Positions 23,980 through 32,768 of a stretch of DNA of 40,136 bases are shown piece after piece. Source of the stretch: JAQVUB01 sp033809415 (GTDB lineage: Bacteria > Verrucomicrobiota > Lentisphaeria > Oligosphaerales > Oligosphaeraceae); assembly GCA_033809415.1 (NCBI GenBank), contig JAPXLT010000005.1, positions 1 through 40,136 of the forward strand, in the 5' to 3' direction. Every line of letters begins with the position of its first letter. Within the stretch, counting starts at the first letter, position 1. The notes below the pieces were generated by a model. The model did no database searches. It was not told the DNA's origin and saw only the letters and a program-made list of their open reading frames with translations. The translations under genes and the position numbers were made by a program.

Positions 23980-25809
23980 TTACTTTAACAGATTTCCGTT
24001 GCCAAGTATGACAGAGCCTTCTTCCAGACTTTCAATGACTTTTGAACTGGCTATCCGCAATTCCCGCTTAGTGGCGATTTCCTCCCCGTTCTCTTGCAGA
24101 AACTCTTCGATTTCTTTCTTGTACAGTTCACGAATTTTGAAGCGGCGGATTTTCAGTGATACGGTGAGGGTCCCGTCTTCGATGTTGAAATCCGGCAGGA
24201 TGATGACATCCTTTGGTTTCTGATACAGAGCCATGTGCCCGGTAGTGCGCAGAACCTCCTGCTTGACCAAGTCGTGCAATTCCTCAGGGCTGTGTTTATC
24301 CTTGATCTCCTGCGGTACATTGGCGCAGACATAGAGGTTTTTGCATTTTTCCCCGATTACCATGGCTTCGCTGATCATCGGTGAAGCTTTCACAGCGTCT
24401 TCGACGAACTCCGGATGAACCTTTTCGCCGCTGATCATCACGATCATATTGCCTTTTCGCCCCTGAATGAAGAGGAAGCCATCTTTATCGCAGTATCCGA
24501 CATCGCCCGTATTAAGCCAGCCATCTTCCATGGTTTTGGCACTGGCGTCGGTATGCCGCCAGTATCCCTTCATAACGCATTGCCCTCTGACCAAGAGCTG
24601 CCCATGATTGCTTTTATCAAGGTTTCCGTCTTCATCTTTAAAGGTGAAATCGCCGCCATGCTCGGGAAGCAGCCAAGGAAGCACCTGCCCGCAACTGCCA
24701 AGGCGATGCACATCCTCGAGGTTGGAACTGACGACCGGGGAGGCCTCCGTCAAACCATAGCCCTGGAAAATGGGCATGCCCATGTATTTGAAAAAGATCT
24801 GAAGTTCCAGGTCAAGCGGTGCGCCGCCGCTGACAATAAAACGGATTCTACCACCAAATGCTTGACGGAATTTCCGGAAAACCAGCGGATCATAGAAAAG
24901 ATGATGGGTAAACATGCGCAGGATGCCGCCATCCAGCTTGGGACCGGCGTTGCAAATCCGGCTGGCATTGTAAATTGCCTTGTCAATCAGAGCCTTCTTC
25001 TTGGGCGGCAAGTCGGCAATGCTCTTGTCGATGGCTGCTTTCAAACCATCAACCACCCGCGGCACCACCAGCATAAGGGTCGGTTTGTAATTTTTGATGT
25101 TCCGCTTGAAATCCCGGATATCCCTCGGTACGATGCAGGTGGCTCCAGCCATGACAACGCAAATGATTTCGGTCGTCAGTGCGTAGGCGTGCCAGTAGGG
25201 CAGCAAAGAGATCAGGCTATCCGATTTTTCTACATGGAAGCATTGCAAAGCGGACCAGCTGTTCACCCAGAGATTCCGATGCGTCAGCATCACCCCCTTG
25301 GGCATTCCAGTGGAACCGCTGGTGTAGATTACCGTGGCAACGCTGTCAAGAGGAATGTCAGCGTTTGGCAGAGTTTTATTGGCGGCCTTGGCATCAATGG
25401 CTATGCTATGCCAGTCGATGACCGGAATATCACCGGCATTGCTCTTGACTTTTGCCTCGAAACTTGCATCTGAAAGGATCAAGGACGGATCAGAGTCACG
25501 GATGATAAAGGACAGTTCCAGATCGCCCAGACTCTCACAGACAGGAACAGCGATCAGCCCAAGTTTCCAACAGGAGTAGAAAAAGAGACAATGCAATGGT
25601 GACTTCGGGGAAATGGCAACAATGCGATCACCAGGTTTGAGGTCGCGTTGCCGGAAGAATTCGATCCAGGAATTCACCCTGGCTTTCATCTCCGAATAGG
25701 AATAGTCGTTGATGGCATTGCCATCCGGAGAATAAACCAGGGCAGTTTTTTTAGCAAATTTCTCGACTGACTGATCGAATACTACGCCTAGGGTTTGCGG
25801 GGTCGGCAT
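23980..25809 (-). CDS. Long-chain acyl-CoA synthetase (AMP-forming)
   Basis: 609 residues, an ANL-superfamily ligase that activates a fatty acid through an acyl-adenylate to acyl-CoA. Marks: P-loop YTSGSTGMPKG at 162-172, QGYGLTEASPVV in the middle, GWLNTGDVGYCDKDGFLFIQGRKGNMI as the hinge region, and GEKVHPEFVE. Near the end GTLTVSLKIRR contains the probable catalytic Lys of the C-terminal domain. Length and motifs fit cytoplasmic or membrane-associated FadD-type enzymes with a longer central insert (LPPKKKALIDKAIYNAS). AGGAG lies seven bases before the ATG. It stands alone downstream of rpsT and upstream of the tRNA. Confidence 0.88.
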   Translation of the reverse strand: MPTPQTLGVVFDQSVEKFAKKTALVYSPDGNAINDYSYSEMKARVNSWIEFFRQRDLKPGDRIVAISPKSPLHCLFFYSCWKLGLIAVPVCESLGDLELSFIIRDSDPSLILSDASFEAKVKSNAGDIPVIDWHSIAIDAKAANKTLPNADIPLDSVATVIYTSGSTGMPKGVMLTHRNLWVNSWSALQCFHVEKSDSLISLLPYWHAYALTTEIICVVMAGATCIVPRDIRDFKRNIKNYKPTLMLVVPRVVDGLKAAIDKSIADLPPKKKALIDKAIYNASRICNAGPKLDGGILRMFTHHLFYDPLVFRKFRQAFGGRIRFIVSGGAPLDLELQIFFKYMGMPIFQGYGLTEASPVVSSNLEDVHRLGSCGQVLPWLLPEHGGDFTFKDEDGNLDKSNHGQLLVRGQCVMKGYWRHTDASAKTMEDGWLNTGDVGYCDKDGFLFIQGRKGNMIVMISGEKVHPEFVEDAVKASPMISEAMVIGEKCKNLYVCANVPQEIKDKHSPEELHDLVKQEVLRTTGHMALYQKPKDVIILPDFNIEDGTLTVSLKIRRFKIRELYKKEIEEFLQENGEEIATKRELRIASSKVIESLEEGSVILGNGNLLK

Positions 25810-25861
25810 GGTGTTGCTCCTGAAGATATTCCGGTATATTGACAGCGATCCTTTTGATTAT

Positions 25862-25898
25862 AACAAAAAACGCCAGAGAAGCAGAGTCCCTGGCGTTC
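25862..25898 (-). terminator. Rho-independent terminator after rpsT
   Basis: Minus strand: ACGCCAG...CTGGCGT stem with loop GGACTCTGCTTCT, followed by TTTTTTGTT. It begins 36 bases after the rpsT stop and would separate rpsT from the acyl-CoA ligase. Confidence 0.85.
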
Positions 25899-25933
25899 GA
25901 AAACAAGCGGTCAAAAGGAGAAGCCAAAGGCCA

Positions 25934-26197
25934 TCAGGCCATTTTAGCCACTCGGGCGGCCAGGCGTTGTTTTTTACGGTCGGCTTTGTTCGAGTGAATG
26001 GTGCCTGTTTTAGCAGCTTTGTCAAGTTCAGAAAAACATTTGCTGAGCAGTGCAACAGCTTTTTCTTTATTTCCGTCGCCGATCTCCTTGTTCAGGTTGA
26101 TCTCAGAGGTATGGACACGGGACTTCCGCATCCGGTTGACCAGACGTTTCTTGGCATTGCTTCTAAGGCGTTTTGCTGCGGACTTGGTGTTTGGCAT
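25934..26197 (-). CDS. rpsT: 30S ribosomal protein S20
   Basis: 87 residues, the normal length. It starts MPNTKSAAKRLRSNAKKRLVNRMRKS, the basic helical N-terminus typical of S20 that binds 16S rRNA, and continues with HSNKADRKKQRLAARVAKMA at the C-terminus. It is a helical-bundle primary binder of the small subunit. It is monocistronic, with a terminator 36 bases downstream and a candidate promoter upstream. The ribosome site is weak (AAGAAGA directly before ATG). Confidence 0.96.
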   Translation of the reverse strand: MPNTKSAAKRLRSNAKKRLVNRMRKSRVHTSEINLNKEIGDGNKEKAVALLSKCFSELDKAAKTGTIHSNKADRKKQRLAARVAKMA

Positions 26198-26258
26198 TCT
26201 TCTTTTATTTCCTAATCACGTTGGAGGAACAAAAACGGGCATTAATAAAAAAGCATAA

Positions 26259-26291
26259 ATTATAATATGATGTTATTTCCGGAAATTGCAA
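26259..26291 (-). promoter_or_regulatory. Candidate rpsT promoter
   Basis: Minus strand: TTGCAA (26291-26286) and TATTAT (26267-26262) with an 18-bp spacer; an overlapping perfect TATAAT (26264-26259) has a 21-bp spacer. About 62 bases before the start codon. Plausible by sequence only. Confidence 0.35.
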
Positions 26292-26590
26292 CTGCGCCTA
26301 AGAAAAAAGCCCGGAAAAATTCTTTTGCAACAACGAAATGCACAAAAAGGCACGAAAAAAATCATGGGAAGTCGCTTTGACGTGTTACGCTGGTATTGGT
26401 GCCGGCATTGGCATATTGATTCTGCTAAAGTCGCTTTTGGCCATCAGGTTTATTCATGCCTATGCCTGTAGAGAGTATACTTGTTTTGTTTGCGCAGCAG
26501 TCGATTCACTTTCCACAATATTGCAGTGTTTTCAAGGGTTTACAACTTAAAAAGTGGCACTGTTTTTTGTTTTTGTTTTGCCGTTTCCGG
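26292..26590. other. Intergenic DNA without a recognisable gene
   Basis: Contains a short ACCACGAA-family fragment (26330-26360, CAACGAAATGCACAAAAAGG). A 70-residue open frame from 26338 has a hydrophobic stretch but no ribosome site and no family resemblance. I call nothing coding here. Confidence 0.5.
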
Positions 26591-26592
26591 GC

Positions 26593-26629
26593 AAAAAAAA
26601 ATCCCCGGGGAACCTTCATTCTCCGGGGA
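26593..26629 (-). terminator. Rho-independent terminator after initiator tRNA
   Basis: Minus strand: TCCCCGG (26629-26623) pairs with CCGGGGA (26608-26602), then a run of nine T to 26593. It begins three bases after the tRNA CCA. Confidence 0.85.
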
Positions 26630-26632
26630 AAA

Positions 26633-26709
<77 letters not shown>

Positions 26710-26905
26710 ATAAATTCTGTCATGTTCAATACTATAACATACTTTTGGGTTATTTGCAAGCCAATGCAGTTTATTTTTTCGATTTTCTCGATTTTCTCGA
26801 TCCCCCTAGTTTCCCACAGAACTACTGACCCCCGCCCCCTGTCCCCCAATATTCTTAACTTAACGCTTTGTAATCAATACCGACGATACAACTCCATAAA
26901 TCCGA

Positions 26906-26960
26906 CCTTGGCGTCCTTGGCGGTTCAATGACGAGGAAGCAACCGCCAAGGACGCCAAGG
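26906..26960. repeat. Perfect 20-bp inverted repeat of GCCAAGGAC units
   Basis: The left arm (26906-26925) and right arm (26941-26960) are perfectly complementary over 20 bp, with a 15-base loop. The arms are built from GCCAAGGAC units, and a further unit continues to 26969. It resembles dispersed CCGCCAAGGACGCCAAG repeats of environmental bacteria (recollection). The surrounding 26710-27040 shows no gene. Confidence 0.8.
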
Positions 26961-27040
26961 ACGCCAAGCAATCGGAGAAACCACAAACCAAACCGCAAAT
27001 CCGCATGCCATTTCGTTCGTCAGAGCAACAGCCCCCATAC

Positions 27041-27080
27041 GAAATTTTCGTGTCTGTTCGTGTGGTTCGTGGTTAAAAAA
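27041..27080. repeat. ACCACGAA-family repeat without hairpin
   Basis: GAAATTTTCGTGTCTGTTCG followed by TGTGGTTCGTGGTTAAAAAA. It lies 33 bases downstream of the CE15-like gene on that gene's strand. Confidence 0.7.
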
Positions 27081-27112
27081 GTGCTTAAGTAACGAGTATT
27101 GCCCTGTTCCCT

Positions 27113-28345
27113 TCATTTCAGGAAATGTTCGGCGAGTGCGAAGTAGTGTGCCCAGTCGAAAGGTGTCTGGTCATGCTTTCCGGTGCGGTAATGGAAGCTG
27201 ATATCGCCGCTGATATATTGATCAGGCTGGGGCATTTGCGCACATTCGAGTCCTTTGGAGCCAAATAGTGCATAGACTTCGGAAGCGGCTTTGGCGGCCA
27301 GGAATTCGCCCTTCGGGTCGGCGTGATAGTCTTCCGTTGCTGTGGCGAGGGCGAGCGGGCGCGGTGCAACCATGGCGAGCAGTTCATGCTGGTCAAAGGG
27401 CATAGTTTCTTCGCAACCGACATAATCCCGGCATTTGTGTACAAACCAGGCAGGAATGCCATACTTTTCGTGCGCCTCAAAATGCTGTGAAAGATTCTCG
27501 CCGAATTTGCGTTTGTGGAGGGAAGCGCCTCCACACCCGGAATTATTCGAGATGACCATGCGGAAACGTTTTTCGATGGCACCGGCCCAGAGGGAGGTTT
27601 TGCCCAGGCGGGAATGACCATGGACGGCGATTTTGGCGGGGTTGATCATCGGATCATGTTCGAGGCATTCCAATGCTCTTGAAAGTCCCCAGGCCCAGCA
27701 GCCGATGACCGAATACCGTTTCTGGATATCGGGATATTGTTCCGGCGTAAAAAATAGTCTGAATGCACTGTATTGTTCGGAGTGCGTGGCATCCGGATGA
27801 ATGTCATGATAGCAGACCGTGGCCGAAGCAAAGCCCCGGCGTACCGCTTCCCGGAAACACCACCGTTCGACTTGCAGAGCGCGTTCTTTAACGGCCAAGG
27901 TTCCCGGCTTTAAGAAGCCGGTACAGCGCACGTCATCTTCGTCGGTGGTATTGTGATTGCCTTTGAAATTCAACCCCAGGAAGGCCGGTACTGGGGCACT
28001 AGCATTTTTGGGCAGATAGAGAAGCATGTCAAAGGCAAAGTTGCGTCTGTTTTCCATCCTGCAATGAATCCGGTACTCCTTGCGGATGGCGGTGTTTTCA
28101 AGTGCATCATTTCGTTGCGAAAGCAGCTCGAAACGCATGCTGTCCGGTCGGGGAAGAATTTCCCCGTATTCGCCATCTTTGAGCAGTTGCAGGATATGTT
28201 CGCGTTGTCCATTGACCCATTCCATTGCGGTGTTGATGCGACGTCCATCTGTAGTCAGCAGCGGATCCGGCAGCGTGTATTCCGGCACATCTTTTTCATC
28301 AATGCTGTAGGGTTCCCAATTCGTATCGCAGGATTTCTCTGACAT
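27113..28345 (-). CDS. Glucuronoyl esterase-like alpha/beta hydrolase (CE15)
   Basis: 410 residues resembling carbohydrate esterase family 15, which cleaves ester links between glucuronic acid on xylan and lignin alcohols. The nucleophile elbow is VHGHSRLGK (S245, R246), matching the family G-x-S-R-x-G-K. NNSGCGGASLHKRKFGE (267-283) and MPFDQHELLAMVAPRP (315-330) are typical, and the catalytic His is probably H385 or H391 in SFHYRTGKHD. No signal peptide is visible, which is unusual for a polymer-acting CE15, so a smaller intracellular ester may be the substrate. GGGAG lies nine bases before the ATG. It is divergent from the second ceramidase-like gene and separated from it by repeats. Confidence 0.82.
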   Translation of the reverse strand: MSEKSCDTNWEPYSIDEKDVPEYTLPDPLLTTDGRRINTAMEWVNGQREHILQLLKDGEYGEILPRPDSMRFELLSQRNDALENTAIRKEYRIHCRMENRRNFAFDMLLYLPKNASAPVPAFLGLNFKGNHNTTDEDDVRCTGFLKPGTLAVKERALQVERWCFREAVRRGFASATVCYHDIHPDATHSEQYSAFRLFFTPEQYPDIQKRYSVIGCWAWGLSRALECLEHDPMINPAKIAVHGHSRLGKTSLWAGAIEKRFRMVISNNSGCGGASLHKRKFGENLSQHFEAHEKYGIPAWFVHKCRDYVGCEETMPFDQHELLAMVAPRPLALATATEDYHADPKGEFLAAKAASEVYALFGSKGLECAQMPQPDQYISGDISFHYRTGKHDQTPFDWAHYFALAEHFLK

Positions 28346-28409
28346 GAATAAAACTCCCGAACGTGGTTATTAGAGGGCGTCAAAAAAGTGGCGAGTGGCG
28401 AGCGGCGGA

Positions 28410-28570
28410 AGGAGACAAGTTTAAAAAGTGGCGCAATCGTCCCGATTGTGAAGTGCGGGGCAGGGGGCAGGTTTAAAGTGGCGCGACCGTCCCGGTTGCG
28501 ATGGCCAGAACTGTCGTGGGATGCGTAGTGCGGAGGGTGCCTGTCTTCTGTCCACTTCGTCCATAGTGTT
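28410..28570. repeat. Composite intergenic element with two TCC-loop hairpins, copy 2
   Basis: Two hairpins of the family occur here: GCAATCG-TCC-CGATTGT (28433-28449) and GCGACCG-TCC-CGGTTGC (28483-28499). Each is preceded by GTTTAAA(AA)GTGGC, with a GGGGCAGGGGGCAGG tract between. CTGTCGTGGGATGCG and GTCCA repeats follow. The rest of the interval (28571-28950) holds CTGCGTAATCCGCGGAT at about 28769, another dispersed motif, and no gene. AAGGAG near 28940 serves the next gene. Confidence 0.8.
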
Positions 28571-28950
28571 CAGCCTGCACCCTCCTTCCGCCCCGTGCGC
28601 GCGGTAAGGGTGGTTCGCCCCCTGGTTGGGTGGGGCTTGGAGGCTGTCTGAACCACGGCGAAAACATAGCACCGAAAAAACGGAATTTCAAGAAAAATCA
28701 TAAGAAGTCATACAGAAACATAGAGAATCCTAGAAAATCCTACAATTCCTAATCCTGGAAATCGGCGTCCATCTGCGTAATCCGCGGATAGGATGTGCAC
28801 GGAACTCTTTTTGGACGCGGTCTTATTAGAGCTAGAGATAGGGTAAGCCGTGACTTTCTCGGTTCCGGATGAATGAATAAATTCAGCGGACTGTCATATA
28901 GTGCAAGCAGTGATACATTATTGCATGATCGGATTTAGCAAGGAGTATCC

Positions 28951-30405
28951 ATGAACAACAGTGCGATAAACAATAATCCATTGCGTCATTCTCTTCATGC
29001 CGGGGTTGGCAAGTGTGAGATCACTAATCGCGAACCAGGGGTGGTGGTTGCTGATCCGCTGTATGCCAGAGCACTTGTTCTTGATGACGGGCAGACCAAA
29101 GCAGTGATTATAGCCATGGATGTCACTGCCATCGGCGGCCGAGCAGTCAGCGACGGAATGCTTCCGGATGTCGGTGAGGAATTTCTGCCCTGCCTGCGGG
29201 AAAAAATTGCAGCAGAACTGGGAATCCCTGGATGCAATGTGCTGGTCAATGCCTCGCATACGCATCCTCCAGGTCGCATGCTCTGTAACGATCAGGAACA
29301 GGTGCGACGGACTTTTGCCGCCGTTCAGCAGGCGGCAGGAAGCATGCAGCCGGTCAAAGTCGGATCAATCGTTGGCAAAGAGGAGCGTGTGGCCATGAAC
29401 CGGACTTTGCGCCTGAAAAATGGGCGCGACTGGACGATCCGGCACAGCATTCCCAGCCCCCCACCGGATCAGATTTGCGGTTCAGGCCCTTTGGACAACT
29501 CGGTTGGGATCATCCGATTTGATCGCCTGGATGGCACGCCCCTTGCGCTGATCTTCAATTTTGCCTGTCATCCACTGTTTGGCAATTATGATGGCAGCCT
29601 GACCGCCAATTTCCCTGGAGAAGCGGCGCGTATTATCGAGCTGGAACTGGATACGACGGCCTTGTTTCTGCAGGGCGCCGCAGGGGATGTCTGCGATGTC
29701 ACCTTCAAAGACTTTCAACAGGAACGCAATGCAGCAGTCCTGGGAAGATATCTTGCCGAAAGTGTATTGGCGGCACAGAGCAACATCACAACCCGACCAG
29801 CGGGATTGAAAGTCGTCTCCGAAGAAATTTTCTTGCCTCGTCGGACGGATATTCCTGCCCGGCTCGCGCAACTTAAAGATAAGCAGGAGGCTTTGCTGCA
29901 ATCCCTGCGTTTCTGCAGTCTGAATTTCGAACTGTTTCTGCCGCTGTATCTGCAACAGAAGGAATGTCAGGACGCTGGAACGGAGTCTTCGCCCATGTAC
30001 GCATTCAACCAGAGAAATATTGAGAAATACCTCAGTAATCTACGAGCCATGGAGACTCTCTCGAAGATTCAGGATGACATAGCTACTTTAGAGAAGCACG
30101 CCGCCATCAATGCCAGGGCGGGAGGGGCACCGATTCCAGCGGAAGTCATGGGTGTCCGGATTGGAGACTGCGTGCTTGTCACCGCACCGTTCGAGGCTCT
30201 CTCCGAGATCGGACTCGATATCAAGCGGAACTCGCCTTTTCCGCATACCTTCCTGTCTGCCTATACCAATGGCTATCTGCATTATGGAGCACCTGCCGAA
30301 TATTACGACCGGGGCGGTTACGAAGTCACCGAATGCCTGCTCGCCCCGGAATGGCAGCAGGTCTATCAAAAGGCAGTCCGTAAAATCCTTGCCAAAATGC
30401 AGTGA
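28951..30405 (+). CDS. Neutral-ceramidase-like hydrolase (second copy)
   Basis: 484 residues and only distantly similar to the 434-residue protein at 22339-23643. Shared family features: an N-terminal HAGVGKCEITNREPG, NASHTHPPGR (H103, H105), FACHPLFGNYD (H207) and QGAAGDVCDV (241-250), where true ceramidases have Ser in GDVSPN and this protein has C248. No signal peptide. Metal-binding His appear kept, so it is likely a metallohydrolase of unknown substrate; a Cys could in principle replace Ser as nucleophile. AAGGAG lies five to six bases before the ATG. It stands alone. Confidence 0.75.
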   Translation: MNNSAINNNPLRHSLHAGVGKCEITNREPGVVVADPLYARALVLDDGQTKAVIIAMDVTAIGGRAVSDGMLPDVGEEFLPCLREKIAAELGIPGCNVLVNASHTHPPGRMLCNDQEQVRRTFAAVQQAAGSMQPVKVGSIVGKEERVAMNRTLRLKNGRDWTIRHSIPSPPPDQICGSGPLDNSVGIIRFDRLDGTPLALIFNFACHPLFGNYDGSLTANFPGEAARIIELELDTTALFLQGAAGDVCDVTFKDFQQERNAAVLGRYLAESVLAAQSNITTRPAGLKVVSEEIFLPRRTDIPARLAQLKDKQEALLQSLRFCSLNFELFLPLYLQQKECQDAGTESSPMYAFNQRNIEKYLSNLRAMETLSKIQDDIATLEKHAAINARAGGAPIPAEVMGVRIGDCVLVTAPFEALSEIGLDIKRNSPFPHTFLSAYTNGYLHYGAPAEYYDRGGYEVTECLLAPEWQQVYQKAVRKILAKMQ

Positions 30406-30437
30406 TTCCTCTCAGTGCGAATCATTGCCTGACCATT

Positions 30438-30510
30438 ATAAAATTTCCGTGTTTTCCGTGCTTTCCGTGGACAAAAAATAGGTTGTGGGCGGCAGCCCAC
30501 GCCAAGTCCT
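30438..30510. repeat. ACCACGAA-family repeat with perfect GNYA-loop hairpin
   Basis: TTTCCGTGTTTTCCGTGC units, then GTGGGC-GGCA-GCCCAC (30485-30500) within TAGGTTG...GCCAAG. Compared with GTGGAC/GTCCAC at 8378, the stem has changed on both sides. The following 30511-30790 has GGGACATGAACAAGAATGGA (30707 onward), a fragment of the TGGAC family, and no gene. Confidence 0.78.
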
Positions 30511-30790
30511 TTCGGGCATTTCGTTGTTCAAAAAGAATTTCTTGCCTACCCGGGTTACTGACGCATCACGATTCCTTCGTCAAAAAATATGATTTCCTTC
30601 TGAACTCCCTTGCAATACTGAAAAATTGTGGCACATTGATTAGTTGACAGTTGTGTTTGTGCTATTTCCAGTCCAATTCTTGTTTTGAAAAGGTTTTGTA
30701 GACGGGGGACATGAACAAGAATGGAATGGACGATGGATTTCCTGTCCGTGTTTTTTCATTTCTTAGTTGAGTAACGCAGGCTTTTTTACT

Positions 30791-32719
30791 ATGAGTGATA
30801 CACCATCTTGTTATATACGTGTACGCTGCCCGGGGCAGGCGCCGGTTGTTCATCGTGTCACTCACTTTCCCAGCCGGATCGGGCGTGTGGAGGGAAATGA
30901 GATTGTGATTCGCGACAGTTCGATATCCAGCCTGCATGCAGTATTGGTCTTGCTTCCCAACAATCTGATACAGCTGGAAGACCAGTGGAGCACCAACGGG
31001 ATTTATCTGGGGTTCCGCCGGGTGAGCAGGTTGCCGGTGGATCGCATGCTCAGTCTGACCATGGGCAATGTGAAAGTGGACTTGGCTTTGACCGATGAGG
31101 AGCTTCGAAAGCTGGAGAGCAAGAGTAGCAACAGCAATCTTCCGGTCAAAGTCAGCAAAAGTGACGATACCACTACGGTAATCTTGACCCCACCTTCACT
31201 TTCACGCGCAGAAGTTCTTCATCCCAATACCAGCACCAATACGCACAAAAAGCGCTATATGACGGGGGATTCCCCAGCAGCCACGATCTCCCGAATTGCC
31301 GGAAGTGGGCGCCGCGGAATTGTCTGTCCACACTGCTGGCACCGTTTTGATATTGACGAATTTCTTTTCATTGCGCGTCATCAGAGCCTGGTCGGGGACC
31401 CTGTTCTCGGGTCAGATGCGCAGCAGCGCTTTCTGCCTTCACGTTTCACTCTCGAGGGCAATGCGCTAGATGCAGCCGGCATGAGTTGTCCGGATATGGC
31501 TTGCCCGCGCTGCCATTTGCGTATTCCGCAGACGGCCAGTGAAATGCCGCCCTTGTTTTTGTCGATCGTCGGGGCGACCTCGAGCGGAAAATCCTATTTT
31601 CTGACTAGCATGTCCTGGGAACTGCGAAGCACCCTTGCGCGCAATTTTGCCATCTCTTTTGCCGATACCGATGCCGTCAACAATCATCTGTTGAATCAGT
31701 TTGAAGAAACCCTCTTTTTAAATTCCGACCAGGAATCCCTGGTTGCTTTGCGTAAAACCGAGCTTCAGGGGGAGTTATACAATCAGGTCTTGCTGGATAA
31801 TATGATGATCAATCTGCCGAAGCCTTTCATGTTTACGGTTACGCCGGCGGAACATCATCCCAAATATCAGGAAGTCCGTGAAAAGATGTCGCGGACTCTG
31901 GTGTTGTATGACAATGCAGGGGAGCATTTCGAACCCGGCATGGACCTGGTGGATAATCCTACCACACAGCATCTCCTGCATTCCAATACCATTTTTTTCC
32001 TCTTTGATCCCACAAAGGATGTTCGTTTCCGGCGCCTGCTTGCCGGAGTCAATGATCCGCAGCTGGACAGTACAGCGCGTGTGCAGCGCCAGGAAATCAT
32101 CCTGACCGAAATGATTAACCGAATCAAAAAATATTCCGGCATGAAGACCGGCAACCGCACCGGAAAAACTCTGATTATTGTCGTCTCCAAGTTTGATGTC
32201 TGGAAACAGCTTCTGAAATGTGATCTGCCGGAAAATCCATGGCGTTGGGAGAGCAGATACAATACCTGCGCAATCGATGTGAATCTGATGAAGAATACCT
32301 CCTTCCAGTTGCGCAATCTGCTGGAAGACATCTGCCCGGAGCTGATCTCGACTGCGGAGTCTTTTGCGGGAGAAGTACTTTATTTGCCCAACAGCGCACT
32401 GGGGCACAGCCCGGAACTCAACCCTGAAACCGGCATGATCGGCGTTCGACCAGGCAAGGTGAATCCATTCTGGGTCACTGCCCCTATGCTGTATTTCTTT
32501 TATCAGCGTGGCTTCATCCCGGCAGTACCGACCGAAAGTCAGACACGGATGCCGGAAGCAGACGTCGAGATGAAGCAATCCGGTGACATTTATTTTGTGA
32601 GCATTCCGGGGCGTGAAAAACCACTCCAGGTTCCGTTATCCTATGCCGGCTGGCAATTGTGTTGCCCGGGAACAGATTTATGGTTTACGGTACCGGTTTC
32701 CGACCGGAAAGAGCAGTAA
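30791..32719 (+). CDS. FHA-zinc ribbon-GTPase protein (double-GTPase type)
   Basis: 642 residues, soluble. An FHA domain (about 5-100) shows RIGR at 29-32, SSLH at 46-49 and STNG at 67-70, the residues that bind phosphothreonine in FHA proteins. A split zinc ribbon has CPHC (C179, C182) and CPRC (C238, C241). A P-loop GTPase follows: Walker A GATSSGKS at 261-268, DNAGE at 374-378 (Walker B/switch II) and VSKFD at 465-469 in the place of NKxD. The arrangement resembles TRAFAC-type 'double GTPase' proteins described from bacterial conflict-type gene neighbourhoods. FHA implies control by Ser/Thr phosphorylation. ATG 30791 is chosen over TTG 30767; its ribosome site is weak. First gene of a three-gene operon. 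Confidence 0.8.
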   Translation: MSDTPSCYIRVRCPGQAPVVHRVTHFPSRIGRVEGNEIVIRDSSISSLHAVLVLLPNNLIQLEDQWSTNGIYLGFRRVSRLPVDRMLSLTMGNVKVDLALTDEELRKLESKSSNSNLPVKVSKSDDTTTVILTPPSLSRAEVLHPNTSTNTHKKRYMTGDSPAATISRIAGSGRRGIVCPHCWHRFDIDEFLFIARHQSLVGDPVLGSDAQQRFLPSRFTLEGNALDAAGMSCPDMACPRCHLRIPQTASEMPPLFLSIVGATSSGKSYFLTSMSWELRSTLARNFAISFADTDAVNNHLLNQFEETLFLNSDQESLVALRKTELQGELYNQVLLDNMMINLPKPFMFTVTPAEHHPKYQEVREKMSRTLVLYDNAGEHFEPGMDLVDNPTTQHLLHSNTIFFLFDPTKDVRFRRLLAGVNDPQLDSTARVQRQEIILTEMINRIKKYSGMKTGNRTGKTLIIVVSKFDVWKQLLKCDLPENPWRWESRYNTCAIDVNLMKNTSFQLRNLLEDICPELISTAESFAGEVLYLPNSALGHSPELNPETGMIGVRPGKVNPFWVTAPMLYFFYQRGFIPAVPTESQTRMPEADVEMKQSGDIYFVSIPGREKPLQVPLSYAGWQLCCPGTDLWFTVPVSDRKEQ

Positions 32720-32768
32720 TTTCACCCTGTCTGCAATGGCGGGATGAAGGGCGTTGGAGAAACTGGTT

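Noticed and set aside
24415..25473. 352-residue plus-strand frame
   Set aside because: Antisense to the acyl-CoA synthetase, whose motifs are unmistakable.
26338..26550. 70-residue frame with a hydrophobic stretch
   Set aside because: Starts inside an ACCACGAA-type repeat fragment, lacks a ribosome site and any recognisable pattern.
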